The position numbers were made by a program, and so were the translations under genes. Under the pieces are notes generated by a model. It searched no databases. It had not been told where the DNA came from and worked only from the letters and a program-made list of their open reading frames with translations. This document shows, one piece after another, positions 9,209 through 20,500 of a stretch of DNA of 27,464 nucleotides. The stretch covers positions 65,122 to 92,585 of the forward strand of contig PJRA01000030.1 in the NCBI GenBank assembly GCA_016987375.1, written 5' to 3'. Positions within the stretch are counted from its first letter, which is position 1, and each line of letters opens with the position of its first letter. The stretch is from Brachionus koreanus. Taxonomy: Eukaryota; Rotifera; Eurotatoria; Ploima; Brachionidae.

Positions 9209-9230
9209 TATAATAATAATAATAATAAAA
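9209..9230. repeat. (TAA)n microsatellite flanking the LINE B insertion
   Basis: About six TAA units followed by AAAA, directly before the target-site duplication. The related repeat near 16 kb has the same TAA-type tract in the same relative place (16018-16031, opposite strand), so the tract belongs to the element LINE B inserted into. Confidence 0.8.
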
Positions 9231-9239
9231 GTAATATTC
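9231..9239 (+). repeat. Target-site duplication, left copy (LINE B)
   Basis: GTAATATTC. An identical 9-mer follows the poly(A) tail at 10661-10669. The shared A run would allow up to 13 bp (AAAAGTAATATTC). Confidence 0.85.
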
Positions 9240-10481
9240 CCAGACGAACCTACATCGTACAGACCAATATCTTTGTTATGCTCATTATGTAAATTACTTG
9301 AGAAGATCATGAATAAAAAAATTCAAGATTGGAGCGAAGATAACAAGATAATCCCTAGTTGCCAAGCTGGATTCAGGAAAAACAGATCAACCCACGAACA
9401 AATTTTGAGAATATGTTAATCAATTTCCGAAGGTTTTAATTCAAAAGAACTAACGGCAGCAGTGTTTTTTGACTTAGAAAAGGCTTTTGACACCGTCTCA
9501 CATAAAGGCATTTTAAAAAAATTAAAAGAATCTGGATTAAGTTTTACGTTCCTCAAATGGATGAGCAACTTTTTAAGCGACAGAACATTTCAAGTGGTTT
9601 ACAAATACTGTTCATCGATTGAAAGACCAATCAATTGTGGTGTACCACAAGGTAGCTGCCTCTCACCAACCATCTTCATCATTTATTTTAGTGCAATAGT
9701 TGATAATATACCCCATAACGTAAAAATAGCGCTTTTTGCAGACGACTTATGTATCTGGATCACTTGCAAAACAATCAAAGAGCTAGAAACGAAACTTCAA
9801 AATGCTATCGACAAGATAATAGAATTCTGTACATCTTGGGGCCTCTATATCAATCTGAACAAAACAAATTATACAACGTTTACAACAGCAGGTCAGCGCA
9901 AAAACTACGAAATTAAATATAAGCTAAAACTTTTTATTGGAACGAGTGAAATACCCCTTGAACCAAATCCTACGTTTCTAGGCATTCAGCTAGACCCAAA
10001 AATTTGCTTAAAGTCTCATTTCGAGCAGTTAGCAAAAAAAATCATTCCAAAAACGAATTTACTTAGACGCATCAAAAAATTCAAATGGTCAAATTCACTT
10101 TCCCTAAACATCACATTGTACAAATCTCTTATCAGATCGCTTTTCGACTACTGCTTCATAATATTAAATGTTGGAACAGAAAAAATCAAATCAAAAATAC
10201 AAAAGCTACAAAATAGGGTTCTTAAAGTCATCAAATACTTTCCGACCAAAACCTCCATACGCACCATGCACAGAGTGTTGAAATTAAATACAATTGATGA
10301 GAGAGCCAACAGTTTATTTGTTAAATTTTTAACGAATAAGTCGAAACAAGAACTGATAGCAGAAGAGATACGACAATTTGTAGTATCGCAAAAAAATCAA
10401 CCTAAACGTTTCAAAACTCCACTCGACATCTATCACGAATCCATTAAGAGCAACATCGGAGTAAAACAAGTCCAAACTTAA
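9240..10481 (+). pseudogene. LINE reverse transcriptase, truncated and carrying one nonsense codon
   Basis: The frame is open from the insertion edge (PDEPTSYRPISLL, RT motif 1) to the stop at 10481 except for one TAA at 9417-9419, after HEQILRIC. The catalytic core is present: FFDLEKAFDTV (first Asp), the CGVPQGSCLSP block, and FADD in ALFADDLCIW near 9733-9750. The thumb region TFLGIQLD and a ~170-aa C-terminal region follow. Motif spacing fits Jockey/CR1/RTE-type non-LTR RTs; I cannot fix the clade by eye. The longest uninterrupted part is 339 aa from 9462. The upstream RT N-terminus, endonuclease and any ORF1 are missing, so the copy cannot transpose on its own. Confidence 0.9.
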
Positions 10482-10660
10482 CCAAATCTTCAAACAATTT
10501 TATATGCATTCATATTTTTTTTTTGTAATTTTTATTCCACATAATGATTTTTGTACATATCAATGCGAAGCAAAAATGAGGGTTTAAACGAAGGCTAAAG
10601 CCATTCGGACGAACCCTGGGGTTTCCCAAAAGTATTTATTAAAAAAAAAAAAAAAAAAAA
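9240..10660 (+). mobile_element. 5'-truncated non-LTR retrotransposon (LINE B) with poly(A) tail
   Basis: A 1.42-kb insertion starting inside the RT domain, with no endonuclease or ORF1. It has an RT reading frame, a ~160-bp 3' UTR and a 20-nt poly(A) (10641-10660), bounded by 9-bp direct repeats. The 3' UTR carries a GGCTAAAGCC hairpin beside CATTCGGAC; the same motif ends another fragment at 19590-19680. The clean poly(A), intact duplication and nearly intact frame suggest a relatively young, dead-on-arrival copy. Confidence 0.92.
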
Positions 10661-10747
10661 GTAATATTCTACGATCAATTTAGTTTAACTAAATTGACAA
10701 AGCAAGATAATTAATTTAATCCCTCTGTAGTAGACTTTTCATTGTTG
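10661..10747 (+). repeat. Repeat R, copy 1 (interrupted at its outer end by LINE B)
   Basis: About 86 bp starting GTAATATTCTACGATCAA. Its reverse complement recurs at 15932-16017 with about 12 mismatches or indels, so the copies are roughly 85% identical. It carries an internal CAATTTAG/CTAAATTG hairpin. The first 9 bp double as the right target-site duplication of LINE B. The outward (TAA)n tract now lies 1.4 kb to the left because of the insertion. Confidence 0.85.
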
Positions 10748-10760
10748 TTTTTTTATATAT

Positions 10761-12595
10761 CATCTTGATTTGATATTAATTTGGGAAAGAAAATTAGAAG
10801 ACAAATTTATATGAAACACAATTTTTTTTTATAAAACAAATAAGTCAGAGCAAGTTGTTCTCTGATTTGTTGATGTATCTAAATAGTATGTATCACAAAT
10901 TTGATGACGTTAATACGTCTTTTTGTAATTGAATTTGTTTTTAAATGTAAGAAACTTGGCTTGATAGACTCAGTTAAATATATGTTATCACAAATCAAGT
11001 TTGTAATATTGCACGATTCAAATTTTTATTTCTTGTTTAAAATTTCAAACGATTTATTAAAGTGGACTTTATACTTGATTATAATTTTTTTGAGTAATGT
11101 CAGTTTTTATTCACTTTAATCAATTGAAGATAAATTTTCTACTTTTGATAATTTATGTGATTTCCCTTAAACAAATGAATTTATAAATGCATTATAATGT
11201 AACAAAGACCAAATATATGGCAATCAATATTATTTTAAAATAAATAATAAGCACTCACTAGGAGCATAAGAAGTTGATATGAAAAAATTCATAGAATTCA
11301 TCTAAAGTATCTCAAAATCTTTATTTTCATTACTTGTAGATTAAGCTTTACTTTGTCTGTTCCGAAATTTAGTATTTTAAGATTTTTTTTGATCCCGAAG
11401 AAATATCAACAATGAATAATTGTTGAAGAACGAGCAGATCAGCTTTTTGTAAAGGGTTAAATTGATTTTTTGAGAAGAATTCCATTTAAATTTTTAGCCA
11501 TTTTTTGCTAAACTTAACATCCAATATCTACTTGAAGTAGCCGTTTTTGAAGTTGTTGTAATCCATATGCATAGATTTGTTTGCAAACAATTCAATTTTG
11601 ATTTCTTTTGGCAAACACTACGCATTATCACTGAACGATAGAATAAACAGTGTTTTGGGATAGATAGCTGATAGAATTGGGGAAATCCAAAATACTTTTA
11701 GGATCACTTTTTTTTGATGATGGAAAACTTGGAATTATCGATCTTTTAAAAAGTTTCAATAACAAGCTTGATTGACTTGGCGACAAGATCTTTTCAATTT
11801 CAGCCCAATTGTGCTTATTTTATTAATTTATATTTTTTATATTCATTATTTTTACTATTTTTTAAAGAGATAAAAATATTAATCAAAAAACTTGTGTGTT
11901 TTTGTATCATTTCTGATCTTAGAGATAATAAAAGTAATCAGATGTCTACTGTATACTACCATAATAAATAATATCATTTTACTTGCATTTTGTTTTTAAA
12001 TGAACATGTTATATTTCTAATAAATTTATATTTTATATGATTGGCTGATTTCTTTAAAAAGTTGAAATGCTAATCATTTTAGGCGAGCAAGCATTAACTT
12101 TTCAAATTAAAATTTCATTGCAAAGTATAGTTTAAAAATGACTAGTCATAGAAATACATAATCAGATTTAACTAATTTTGATTTTAAATCGTATTTTACT
12201 TGTTCTATATTCCATACTCATTAATCGAAACACAACTTGACGCATGCATTAAGCAACATTTCGCCCATTTGAAAACATTCTTATGTTATACCGCTTGCAT
12301 CAAAGACTTGTTTAAAACTCTGTGTCTGCACTAAAATCAAGTTTTCAATTTTAATGCAGCATTAAGAATTTGAATTTTTCTCAAAAATAAAAATCAATTT
12401 TACTTATAATTTTGTTGACCCTGAAGAAAAATTATTAATTAATTTTAGATATTATTTCATTTTTTTTTTGATATTTTGTAGTATTTTACTGAAATAAAAA
12501 TAAAAACTAAATCAGCTAGTTTTTTTTTTTTACTTGAATTTGTGCAGATTTTTACGGGGTATATAGATAAATATCATTTAAGCTGATTTATAATT
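10761..12595. other. AT-rich DNA between the two R repeats, no gene recognised
   Basis: Only short chance frames (70 aa or less, low-complexity F/I/L/K). Around 11300-11760 the composition is slightly less AT-rich, but I could not match it to a transposase or another family on either strand. Confidence 0.45.
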
Positions 12596-12640
12596 AAAAA
12601 GCCAAGTTCTTCCTATACTATAGGAAGAACTTGGCTTTTT
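12596..12640. repeat. Perfect palindrome / hairpin B
   Basis: Two perfectly complementary 22-nt arms, 12596-12617 and 12619-12640, around a single C at 12618, with apex TATA-C-TATA. The arms include GCCAAGTTCTTCC, well above local complexity. Arm length, one-base centre and TATA apex are the same as in hairpin A, although the arm sequences differ. Confidence 0.92.
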
Positions 12641-13224
12641 TTGAAATTATTTCCAATATGATATCATATTTTCTCACCAAATAGTGTCTCTCTTTAAGAA
12701 TTTAGGACCTTAGTTGGCAGAAAATTCGATAATTTTAAAATAATTTATTTACTTTGGTTGTAGATTGGTATATTAAAAAAATATAAAAATGAAGCATATT
12801 GATATTTAAAAATAGGGATCTGAATAAAATAAAATTAGAGTTTTTTATTCTAACCCTTCACTTGAACTCAATTAAAAAATTAAACTTAGGTTAATAAGGC
12901 ATCTTGTAGTTGATGATCAATTCAAAATATCATTTCAATTCCAAGAGTTTATCTTTAGATTTTATAATTAATCTTTAATTTTTTCTTAATAGTTTTAATG
13001 TAACATGGTTAACATGTTATGTAACTTTAGCAAATAAATAATTTTTGAAAAATATTTTCTCAACCTATTGATTAGATTAATTTTTAAATGTAAATGTAAA
13101 AAATAATTTTTTGTGAAGCATATTTTGAATCTTTTTCAAAAGTAAATATCAAATTCCAAATAAGTAATAAAATAAAATTTTATTTACTACAAATGTTTTT
13201 GAAATTGAAAGCAAAAGAAATAAA

Positions 13225-13320
13225 ATGACTGATAATGTTAATGAAATAATGGAAGTACAATATGAAAAAAGACAAATAAGAAACAAAGCAAACAACTTAA
13301 TTAAATCAACTGCACAGTCT
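13225..13320 (+). CDS. Possible coding first exon, perhaps the N-terminus of the nuclear-receptor gene
   Basis: An ATG opens a hydrophilic, non-repetitive 32-codon stretch (MTDNVNEIMEVQYEKRQ, ending STAQS). It is followed at 13321 by GTAAGT, a perfect 5' splice site, in phase 0. The frame continues to 13413 if unspliced, but the end becomes low-complexity. The acceptor at 16943, also phase 0, opens an exon that is in frame with the receptor's ATG at 17013. Joining them would give a 55-residue N-terminal extension and a 3.6-kb intron. Without transcripts this is only a candidate; it could be a chance frame or part of another gene. Confidence 0.25.
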
Positions 13321-13413
13321 GTAAGTCATTCAGCTACACAAGAAGTTAAAAGAAAAAGAGGTAGATTATTTCATTTTATCTTCTTCAAAAATTTCTTTTT
13401 GCTTAGTTTATAA

Positions 13414-15931
13414 ATTTCTCTATTATTTTACTTTACTCAAAATATAATTTTTTTAATAAATTTTTATAAACATTTATTTATTTCATTTAAAAATAAATAC
13501 AAATATTTATAATAAAAATTGCTATCGCTTAAGTAATTCCGTAGCCCTTACTTAGTAATTTTAGAGGCCAAAAATAATTAATTGATGAGTCCGAAGTAGT
13601 GATTATATATCCCATAATTGATTAATCTTTGAGTCCAAAATAATTTTGAGCCATTTAAATTATTCCCAAACTATTTTGATCATTTTTGAAAAATAAAAAT
13701 GCAATTTGATCAAAAATTTTTAAATTGCCGTCAATTTAAACTTTAAAGTTTAAGATATAAGAAAAATTAATTTTGATTTTCAAGATTTATTTTAATTTTA
13801 CGAGGATATAAAATTTCTTAAACTCAGTAAAAGTAAATTGATTTAAAAATAAAAGAGATTAATTTATTTTATTTGATATAATATTAAAAACAATGTTTTT
13901 TTTTTAAATATCTATTTGTAGAAATTATATGAAATGTTTGAAATTTAACTATTTGATTGTTTAGAGCTAAAAATCAAATCTCTATTCAAACAAAAAAATA
14001 AAACACTAAAGAACAAAAATTTAATTAAAACGTGATTTTATCTTCAGAGCTGTTTGCGTGACTTGTTCGCACAAAATTGATAAACGATATTGTTTCTAAA
14101 GTTACATGCTCTTTGGCTAAAGTTGTTTTCGAAGTTGTTTTTTCAAAACGGCAAATGGAACAAGAAGAGCAGTTTTTTTAATTTTTCAATTTTTCATTCA
14201 ATAGACTCGAATTACGCTTGTAAAAATTTCTAAATCCTAACTAGCACGAATACTAGATTAAACAATACAAAGTTATTTTGATTACTTGGCCAAACTTAAG
14301 CCTATACTTGAACATGCGAGAATTAACCGTCATTTAAAATGCTACTAAAGCAACTGCCATCAGTCAGAGCATCAAAAATTTCGTGTGTCTAAATAATTGA
14401 GTGTGATCAATAAATTAAAAGTTTTTGAAAAAAAATTTCATGATTATCAAGAAGATTTGAGTTAGTTGAAGAAATAATAAAATTGGAAAGCCAATTGAAC
14501 TTTTCAAGCCAATACTTTGACAAAAGAAACAAAAAAAAATAGAGAGAGAAATAGAGAGACGAGAAGGAACAATTCAAGCATTCGAGCAAATTTGCACTTG
14601 ATGAATTTTAATTAAAATTAATTTTCATTCTTTAATCTGCATATTTGCCTTTCAAAAAAATATACAGAAAAAAATTAATTTAAATATATAAATAAATAAA
14701 TAAAATAACTTGATAATTAAACAAATTTCAATCTCAAGTTATTTTAGAAAGTGTTGGCCCCTTCTATTCTTTATTTTCGTTTATCTATTTTTTTATTTGC
14801 TATTTTCGCTTAATCTCAGTTTGAGCTTGCAAGAGCGTTCAAGTGAAAATCAATAGATCAATCGAGCATTGCCAATTTAGTCACTTAATATGCACATCAT
14901 AAATTAAATTCATAGATATGCACCTAGTCAAGTGTTATTGAGTGTCCTTATGCCTATGATTTATCAGATATTTTCAAACACTATTCTGCAATAGAATCAA
15001 TTATTTCCTACCAATCAATACTATATATTTATAAATTAACAATCGGCAATTGTACTTTAAACATATCTAGATTAAAAAAAAAAGATTGTTTCCGTTTACA
15101 TATATTTATTTATGAAAAATTAAAAACATGTTTTCAAGATATCTATTAGATTTTATATTGTTTGCTTTCGCAAGGACAAAATCCCTTTCAAATTATAATT
15201 TAGTTTAAGCTCTGACACATTGTTATTCAAGTTGTTCGTATTAATTAATTTACATTTTTTAATTATTAGAGAAAGATTTAAAGAACAAAAAAAAAATTTT
15301 GGTCAAAATTTTTTTATTATTTGAAATAAAACTGAAATTTCAAGTATGAAAATTTGTTCGTTAGTGATTTCACTTAGAGAAGACATTAAAGGGTTCATTA
15401 CCTTCAGAAGAATCTGAACTAAATAATTTTCAAAAAATCAAGTCATTTTGAAACAAATAGTACTTTTTTTAGATGTTTTATTTTTTGTCAACAAAAAAGT
15501 TAACATGTACTTTTTTTCTATAATAAACTATCATTTTACAAACGTCTTTGTCTGACTTGTTTTTTTTTATTTCATAAAAATTGGAATATTTTTTTTTTGA
15601 AATTTAAAAACAATTATTTTACTTAATCCTTCTTAGCTTTTCATATTGTGATGCATGATTTTCTTTTTTAATTATTTTATTTCGTAAGCAGAAAATCTTC
15701 TAAGAATTTTGCGTAAATTTTATTTGAAGATTGAAAATTTCATTTAATTAAAAACTAGTTTAGCCGGTTGGGTTGAAGGTTTCAAATGAAAATTTCTTGC
15801 TTTCAGCTAGATGAAAAGATTTGGTAAAAATTTATCAAGTATTTGGGCATTAGATTGAATTAGATAAAGGTAGCATGCAAAAAAGAAGTTTGGTGCAAGC
15901 GAAAATGAATTCAACTATGTCTGTAGAGAAA
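13414..15931. other. AT-rich gene-poor DNA
   Basis: No exon-like frame, RNA gene or repeat pair recognised on either strand. An AG-rich tract near 14530-14570 is low complexity and explains the open frame opposite it. Confidence 0.4.
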
Positions 15932-16031
15932 AACAGTGAAAAGTCTACCATAATGGGACTAAATTAGTTATCCTGCTTTGTCAATTTAATTAAACTAAGT
16001 TGATCGTAGAATATTACTATTATTATTATAA
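15932..16031 (-). repeat. Repeat R, copy 2, uninterrupted, with (TAT)n tail
   Basis: Inverted relative to copy 1. It ends GATCGTAGAATATTAC (to 16017), then about five TAT units. It preserves the unoccupied version of the site where LINE B landed in copy 1: the 9-mer at 16009-16017 occurs once and joins the trinucleotide tract directly. Confidence 0.85.
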
Positions 16032-16469
16032 ATAAAATTCACACAATATCTAATGTTGTTTACTTCATGTTGATTGCGATCTTGAATAAGTGATTCAAAT
16101 ATCTTTAGAATTATTTTGAGTACAAAGACAGGGTTATAAATTTATACCTATTTAGGATATTTAGTATCATTGAGTGTGGACAAGAGCATGACTTTTTAGA
16201 TATTTTTTGCCAACTGAATTTAAATCGAGCAAAATAAAAAACAAACACTAGAAAAAATTAAAATTTAAATTTTTAATACTGCAAATAATATCTATTGTTG
16301 TAGAGAGAAATATTTTGTTTAATTAAACACTAGTTGACACACTAAACGAGTCGAAGTTAAGGAAGAGTGTTTATGAATCTTAAAATAGTATTTACAAATA
16401 AGATATATCTATTTTTTCTATTAAAAAAGGTGATTAACTCAATTTAATTTAAAAATAGCTTATCTCATT

Positions 16470-16600
16470 TGGATTAAAATACCTCACGCTCGTGTCAATT
16501 GGGCCCAATAGTGGTGTAATAGAGGGTAGAAGTGCACAGGCCTACTAGATAATCCATTGATCTGAGCCGAAATTTTGGGTCTCAAATTTCAAAACTTAAC
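16470..16600. other. Locally GC-richer block upstream of the nuclear-receptor gene
   Basis: It includes CTCACGCTCGTGTCAATT, GGGCCC and GTGCACAGGCCTAC in otherwise AT-rich DNA, about 400-540 bp upstream of the receptor's first supported ATG. It has no tRNA cloverleaf signals and no open frame. It could be a promoter/enhancer block or an old repeat remnant. Confidence 0.3.
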
Positions 16601-17012
16601 AACTATTTAATTAATTAATTCAATTAATCAGTACATAAGATAAATAAGGATCAGTTTTCACTTGTCGACTAAGACACCGCCTTGCGACAACTTCACTTGA
16701 TTTGTCAACAATCATAATCGAAAAAATCTCATTGGCTTTCTATCTAATCTCTCTTTAGATCCAATTGGATTTTTTTACTATCTTTTTTTTTTCTCTCAAC
16801 AACAACTTGTTATTTATTTAAAATAAAATAAAAGAGATAAAAAATGAAAAATATTTTTTGATATTCTTCTTGTCTATAAATTTTTTATAAACGTTTTTTT
16901 TTTTATTTTCATACTTTAAATTTATTCTCAATTCATTTTTTAGAGTTATAAATATACTACCACAACAACAACTATATCAGCAAAAACAATTCAGTTATTA
17001 GCATCTTTCGGC

Positions 17013-17472
17013 ATGGATGTATTGAATGATTCAATTGGTGACATCAAAAATGGTAAATTTATTATTTTTCAATTAATTTTTTTTTTCACTAAAATCACGT
17101 GATTTTTTAATAAATTCTAAATTTCTATAATCAGATACAGGTCTCAAAAAATAAACCATGTTTCCTTGTCAAATTATTAAGTAATTGGCATTTATTTTAC
17201 TATTTAAACAATGTGTGTTTCTTGATGTGTGGTTTGAATTTGATCAGCTAGCATTACTGCAAATAGAAAATAGCTAGTTGCTTGGCGACACTTAGCTGTC
17301 AAAGACCTGCTTTTTAGTGATATGATTTAGAGACAAAAATTAAAAATTTCCAGCAATTTCAAATACAAGTGTCTAAATCAGCTATTGTCTTGAATTGATA
17401 CAAAATTAAAAAATAAAAATGAATAGATAAATAGATAGATGACAATTAAATCAAGAAACACACAATTGATTT

Positions 17473-17509
<37 letters not shown>

Positions 17510-20500
17510 TTGAGAAAGACAGAGAGCTTAGAAAATTAAATTTTGATGCAAAATGAAGCAAAAATTTGATCTAATAGGCAAACAAAATTAATTAAAATAG
17601 CTTTAAGTGCATAATAGATTTCTCCAATAAAACATTTTTTCATATTTTCATTTTTTCTATTTCGTGTTTTAATTTTTAAGCTAATGAAAAATTTTTTTTT
17701 TCTAATTAATAACTAGAAAATTTGATTGGCTCAGTGTCTTCAACAAAATCGGACGATTTAGACGATCACCACTTAATTTCACCTCATTCAATTGAGTCCT
17801 CGTCCTATTTGAACTCAAACTCAGATTGCTCATCGCCCAACCGGCACACACCTGTTAAAAAATCCGATTCTTTGCACATAGACAACTTGATAAATCAGCC
17901 AATGTCTCAATTCAAGTCGCCAGGCTTCATGACACCACACGACTACTTTGTCAACTTTCAAAATTCGCTGCAAAAACAACCAAATTTGCGTCTCATAGCA
18001 GCTAGCCTGGGCTCCATGTACGGCAATTTTATGAGCCCCAGTCAACCATTTCCACTACCGCACAATTACTTTGCCAACATGGCAAAGTACGCGGCGGCGA
18101 CAGTTTCGGGTAGTCAGTACTCTGCCGAGGAGACCGAAGAGTTTGAGGATGGCAAAAAAACCGAAGATAACGAAATTGATTCGGACAGACGCGGAAACAC
18201 CACCCCCAATTCTCTGACTTGTGTGGTGTGCGGTGATGTGTCTTCGGGCAAACATTATGGTATATTGGCTTGCAATGGATGCAGCGGTTTCTTCAAGCGA
18301 TCAGTGAGACGCAAATTGATTTATCGGTGTCAAGCAGGCACCGGCAATTGTGTTATTGACAAAGCCCATCGCAACCAATGCCAGGCTTGCCGACTTAAAA
18401 AATGTCTTCGCATGGGAATGAATAAAGACGCTGTGCAAAACGAGAGACAGCCGCGCAACACTGCCCAGGTAAAACCCGACTCGCTTATAGCCTATGTGAA
18501 AGATGGAGCGACTGTGTCCGTGCTGCAAGACGATGAGCGATTTGTCAATGTGAGTGTGGCATCCGATGAGGATGAGGAGAGAGACGTCAGGAAGAGAATG
18601 AGAAAGAACAAGTCGACCCAGAAAAGAAAATTGGATTCGGATGGTGAGGATAGAAAGGACAAAGCTTGTCGGACTAATGAAAGTCCAATACCTGTGGCGA
18701 ATGTTGACAACTCATTGCAGGAAACATCAGCTAGAGTTTTGCTTATGTCAATAAAATGGTGTAAATCATTACCTTCATTTGCCGCACTTCCTCTAAGAGA
18801 TCAAGTAATTAATTAAATTTAAATTGAATTTGTTTTTTTTTCTCATATCAAAGATTGTTTACTTGAAGATTAGTTAAAAATAATGTTTTTAGCCAAATAA
18901 TTACCAATAACTTTTATAGGTCTAAAATTAAAAAAAAAAAGAAAAGAAAAATGTCACATGAGTAAATAATTAAAAGAAAAATGTGTGTTTTATCATTATT
19001 TTCTTATTGTTATAGGTGAAATTCTACACAGGAAAGGAAACTTTTTGTTTATGTCTCTTTTTTTTCTTATTGTCGGCACTCAAAATCAAAACAATCAAAA
19101 GAAATTGAATTTTTGAATTATCTTCTAAATTTCGTAATCATAATCTTTTAGTAAATAATAAAGAAATTTTATTTTATTTTTTTCTTACAAAAATGTGAAA
19201 TTGATTATTCAATTTTTACAAAAAAAAAGACACCGACAGTATATTTATTAATAACATAATCTAACCTTTATTTGAAAAATCATTTATTCAAAAGGTGATA
19301 AGTGAAACAAAAAAATAACGTTAAAAAAACTTTCAATTTTTAATTAAGGTAACTTAATAGGCTAGAATACCTTTATTAATAAACACTTAACACTCTTTTT
19401 ATTCTCTTTATCTTTGGGACCGTTCATCATATTTTCCATAAAATTCTATTTTATTTTAAAAAATTATATTTAAAGAATTAGAAAGTTTTAAGTTGACATG
19501 ATTTAATCTTTATAAGGTATATGTGAAAAATAGAAAGTTTAAAATTTTCACCGGTCCTTTGTCTGTTAATGCTTGCTGAATACTTGCAAAATTTTTTTTT
19601 ATTAGACATATAATTTGGTGCATTTCCAGTTTTGTCCGAATGGCTTATGCCTTCGATAAACCCAATTTCTATTTAAAATTGAATTTAAAATTTTATATAT
19701 AAAAAAAGAAAAAAAGAGAATGTTTATGTAAAATTGGTGAGTTTGTTGAAAGTAAACATAAATGTTTCAAATAGTTGATGTTTAAGTTTGTTTGACGTGA
19801 CAATGTATTCTCCTTGGCTGTCAAATCTTGTTTGAATTTTGATTAATTTTGAAAAATTTAGCTACTTATTTCTTTTAAAAAATAATTTAAAAAATTTTTT
19901 TGACCAAATGTTTTGGTATTAAGTGTGTCATGCTACTAGGTCTTGATTTCAATGTACACAGTTAATAAAACATATATGTTTAGATAATTTAAAAATTTAG
20001 GAACGTCTCTAAAAATTTTGAAGAAATTTCTATTTTTAATTGAATTTTTTTCTTAGTCTACCACTCTTAAATTTACTTCCAGGAAAAAATAAAAAAAAAT
20101 TGTTTAAATAGTTTTGGTTTGTATATTCCTAAGTAAATAAACTCCTAAGCATATGAACATCCCTTGCTAATAAACGCCCCATCTAACCCTTATTTTTAAA
20201 AAAGAAGCAACATCAAACATACTTCATCTATATATTTTTCTAATAAACTAATGTTAGATTCATTTATGACATATCTTGTTTGAACCAAATTTTTTGTCAG
20301 TTTAAGTCCCAAATTCTTTAATAAATATTCAAGTCAGATGTTTTACAAACTCTGATTTTAAGACCAGTTAGATATGATACAAAAATATAACAAATTTATT
20401 TATTGTTACATTCAGTTTTTTTAAAAAATTACAATTTTTTCAGAGTATATCTGCAATTTAAAATAAAAGATTCTTTAGATAAGCACATACAACCTCAAAA

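Noticed and set aside
10901..11119. A 72-codon open frame with hydrophobic segments
   Set aside because: F/I/L/K-rich composition is expected by chance in AT-rich DNA; no flanking exon or homology.
11300..11760. Possible decayed transposase
   Set aside because: Translations in six frames gave no consistent mariner, hAT or RT motif; frames are full of stops.
13321..13333. GTAAGTCATTCAG as a 13-nt intron
   Set aside because: Far shorter than any other intron here (43 nt or more); more likely a donor site or chance.
16470..16600. Possible tRNA or structured RNA in the GC-richer block
   Set aside because: No A/B-box pattern (GGTTCRANNCC) or cloverleaf arms found on either strand.
18301..18710. 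Open frames antisense to the receptor DNA-binding domain and hinge
   Set aside because: They are mirror images of a strongly supported coding exon and have no independent homology.
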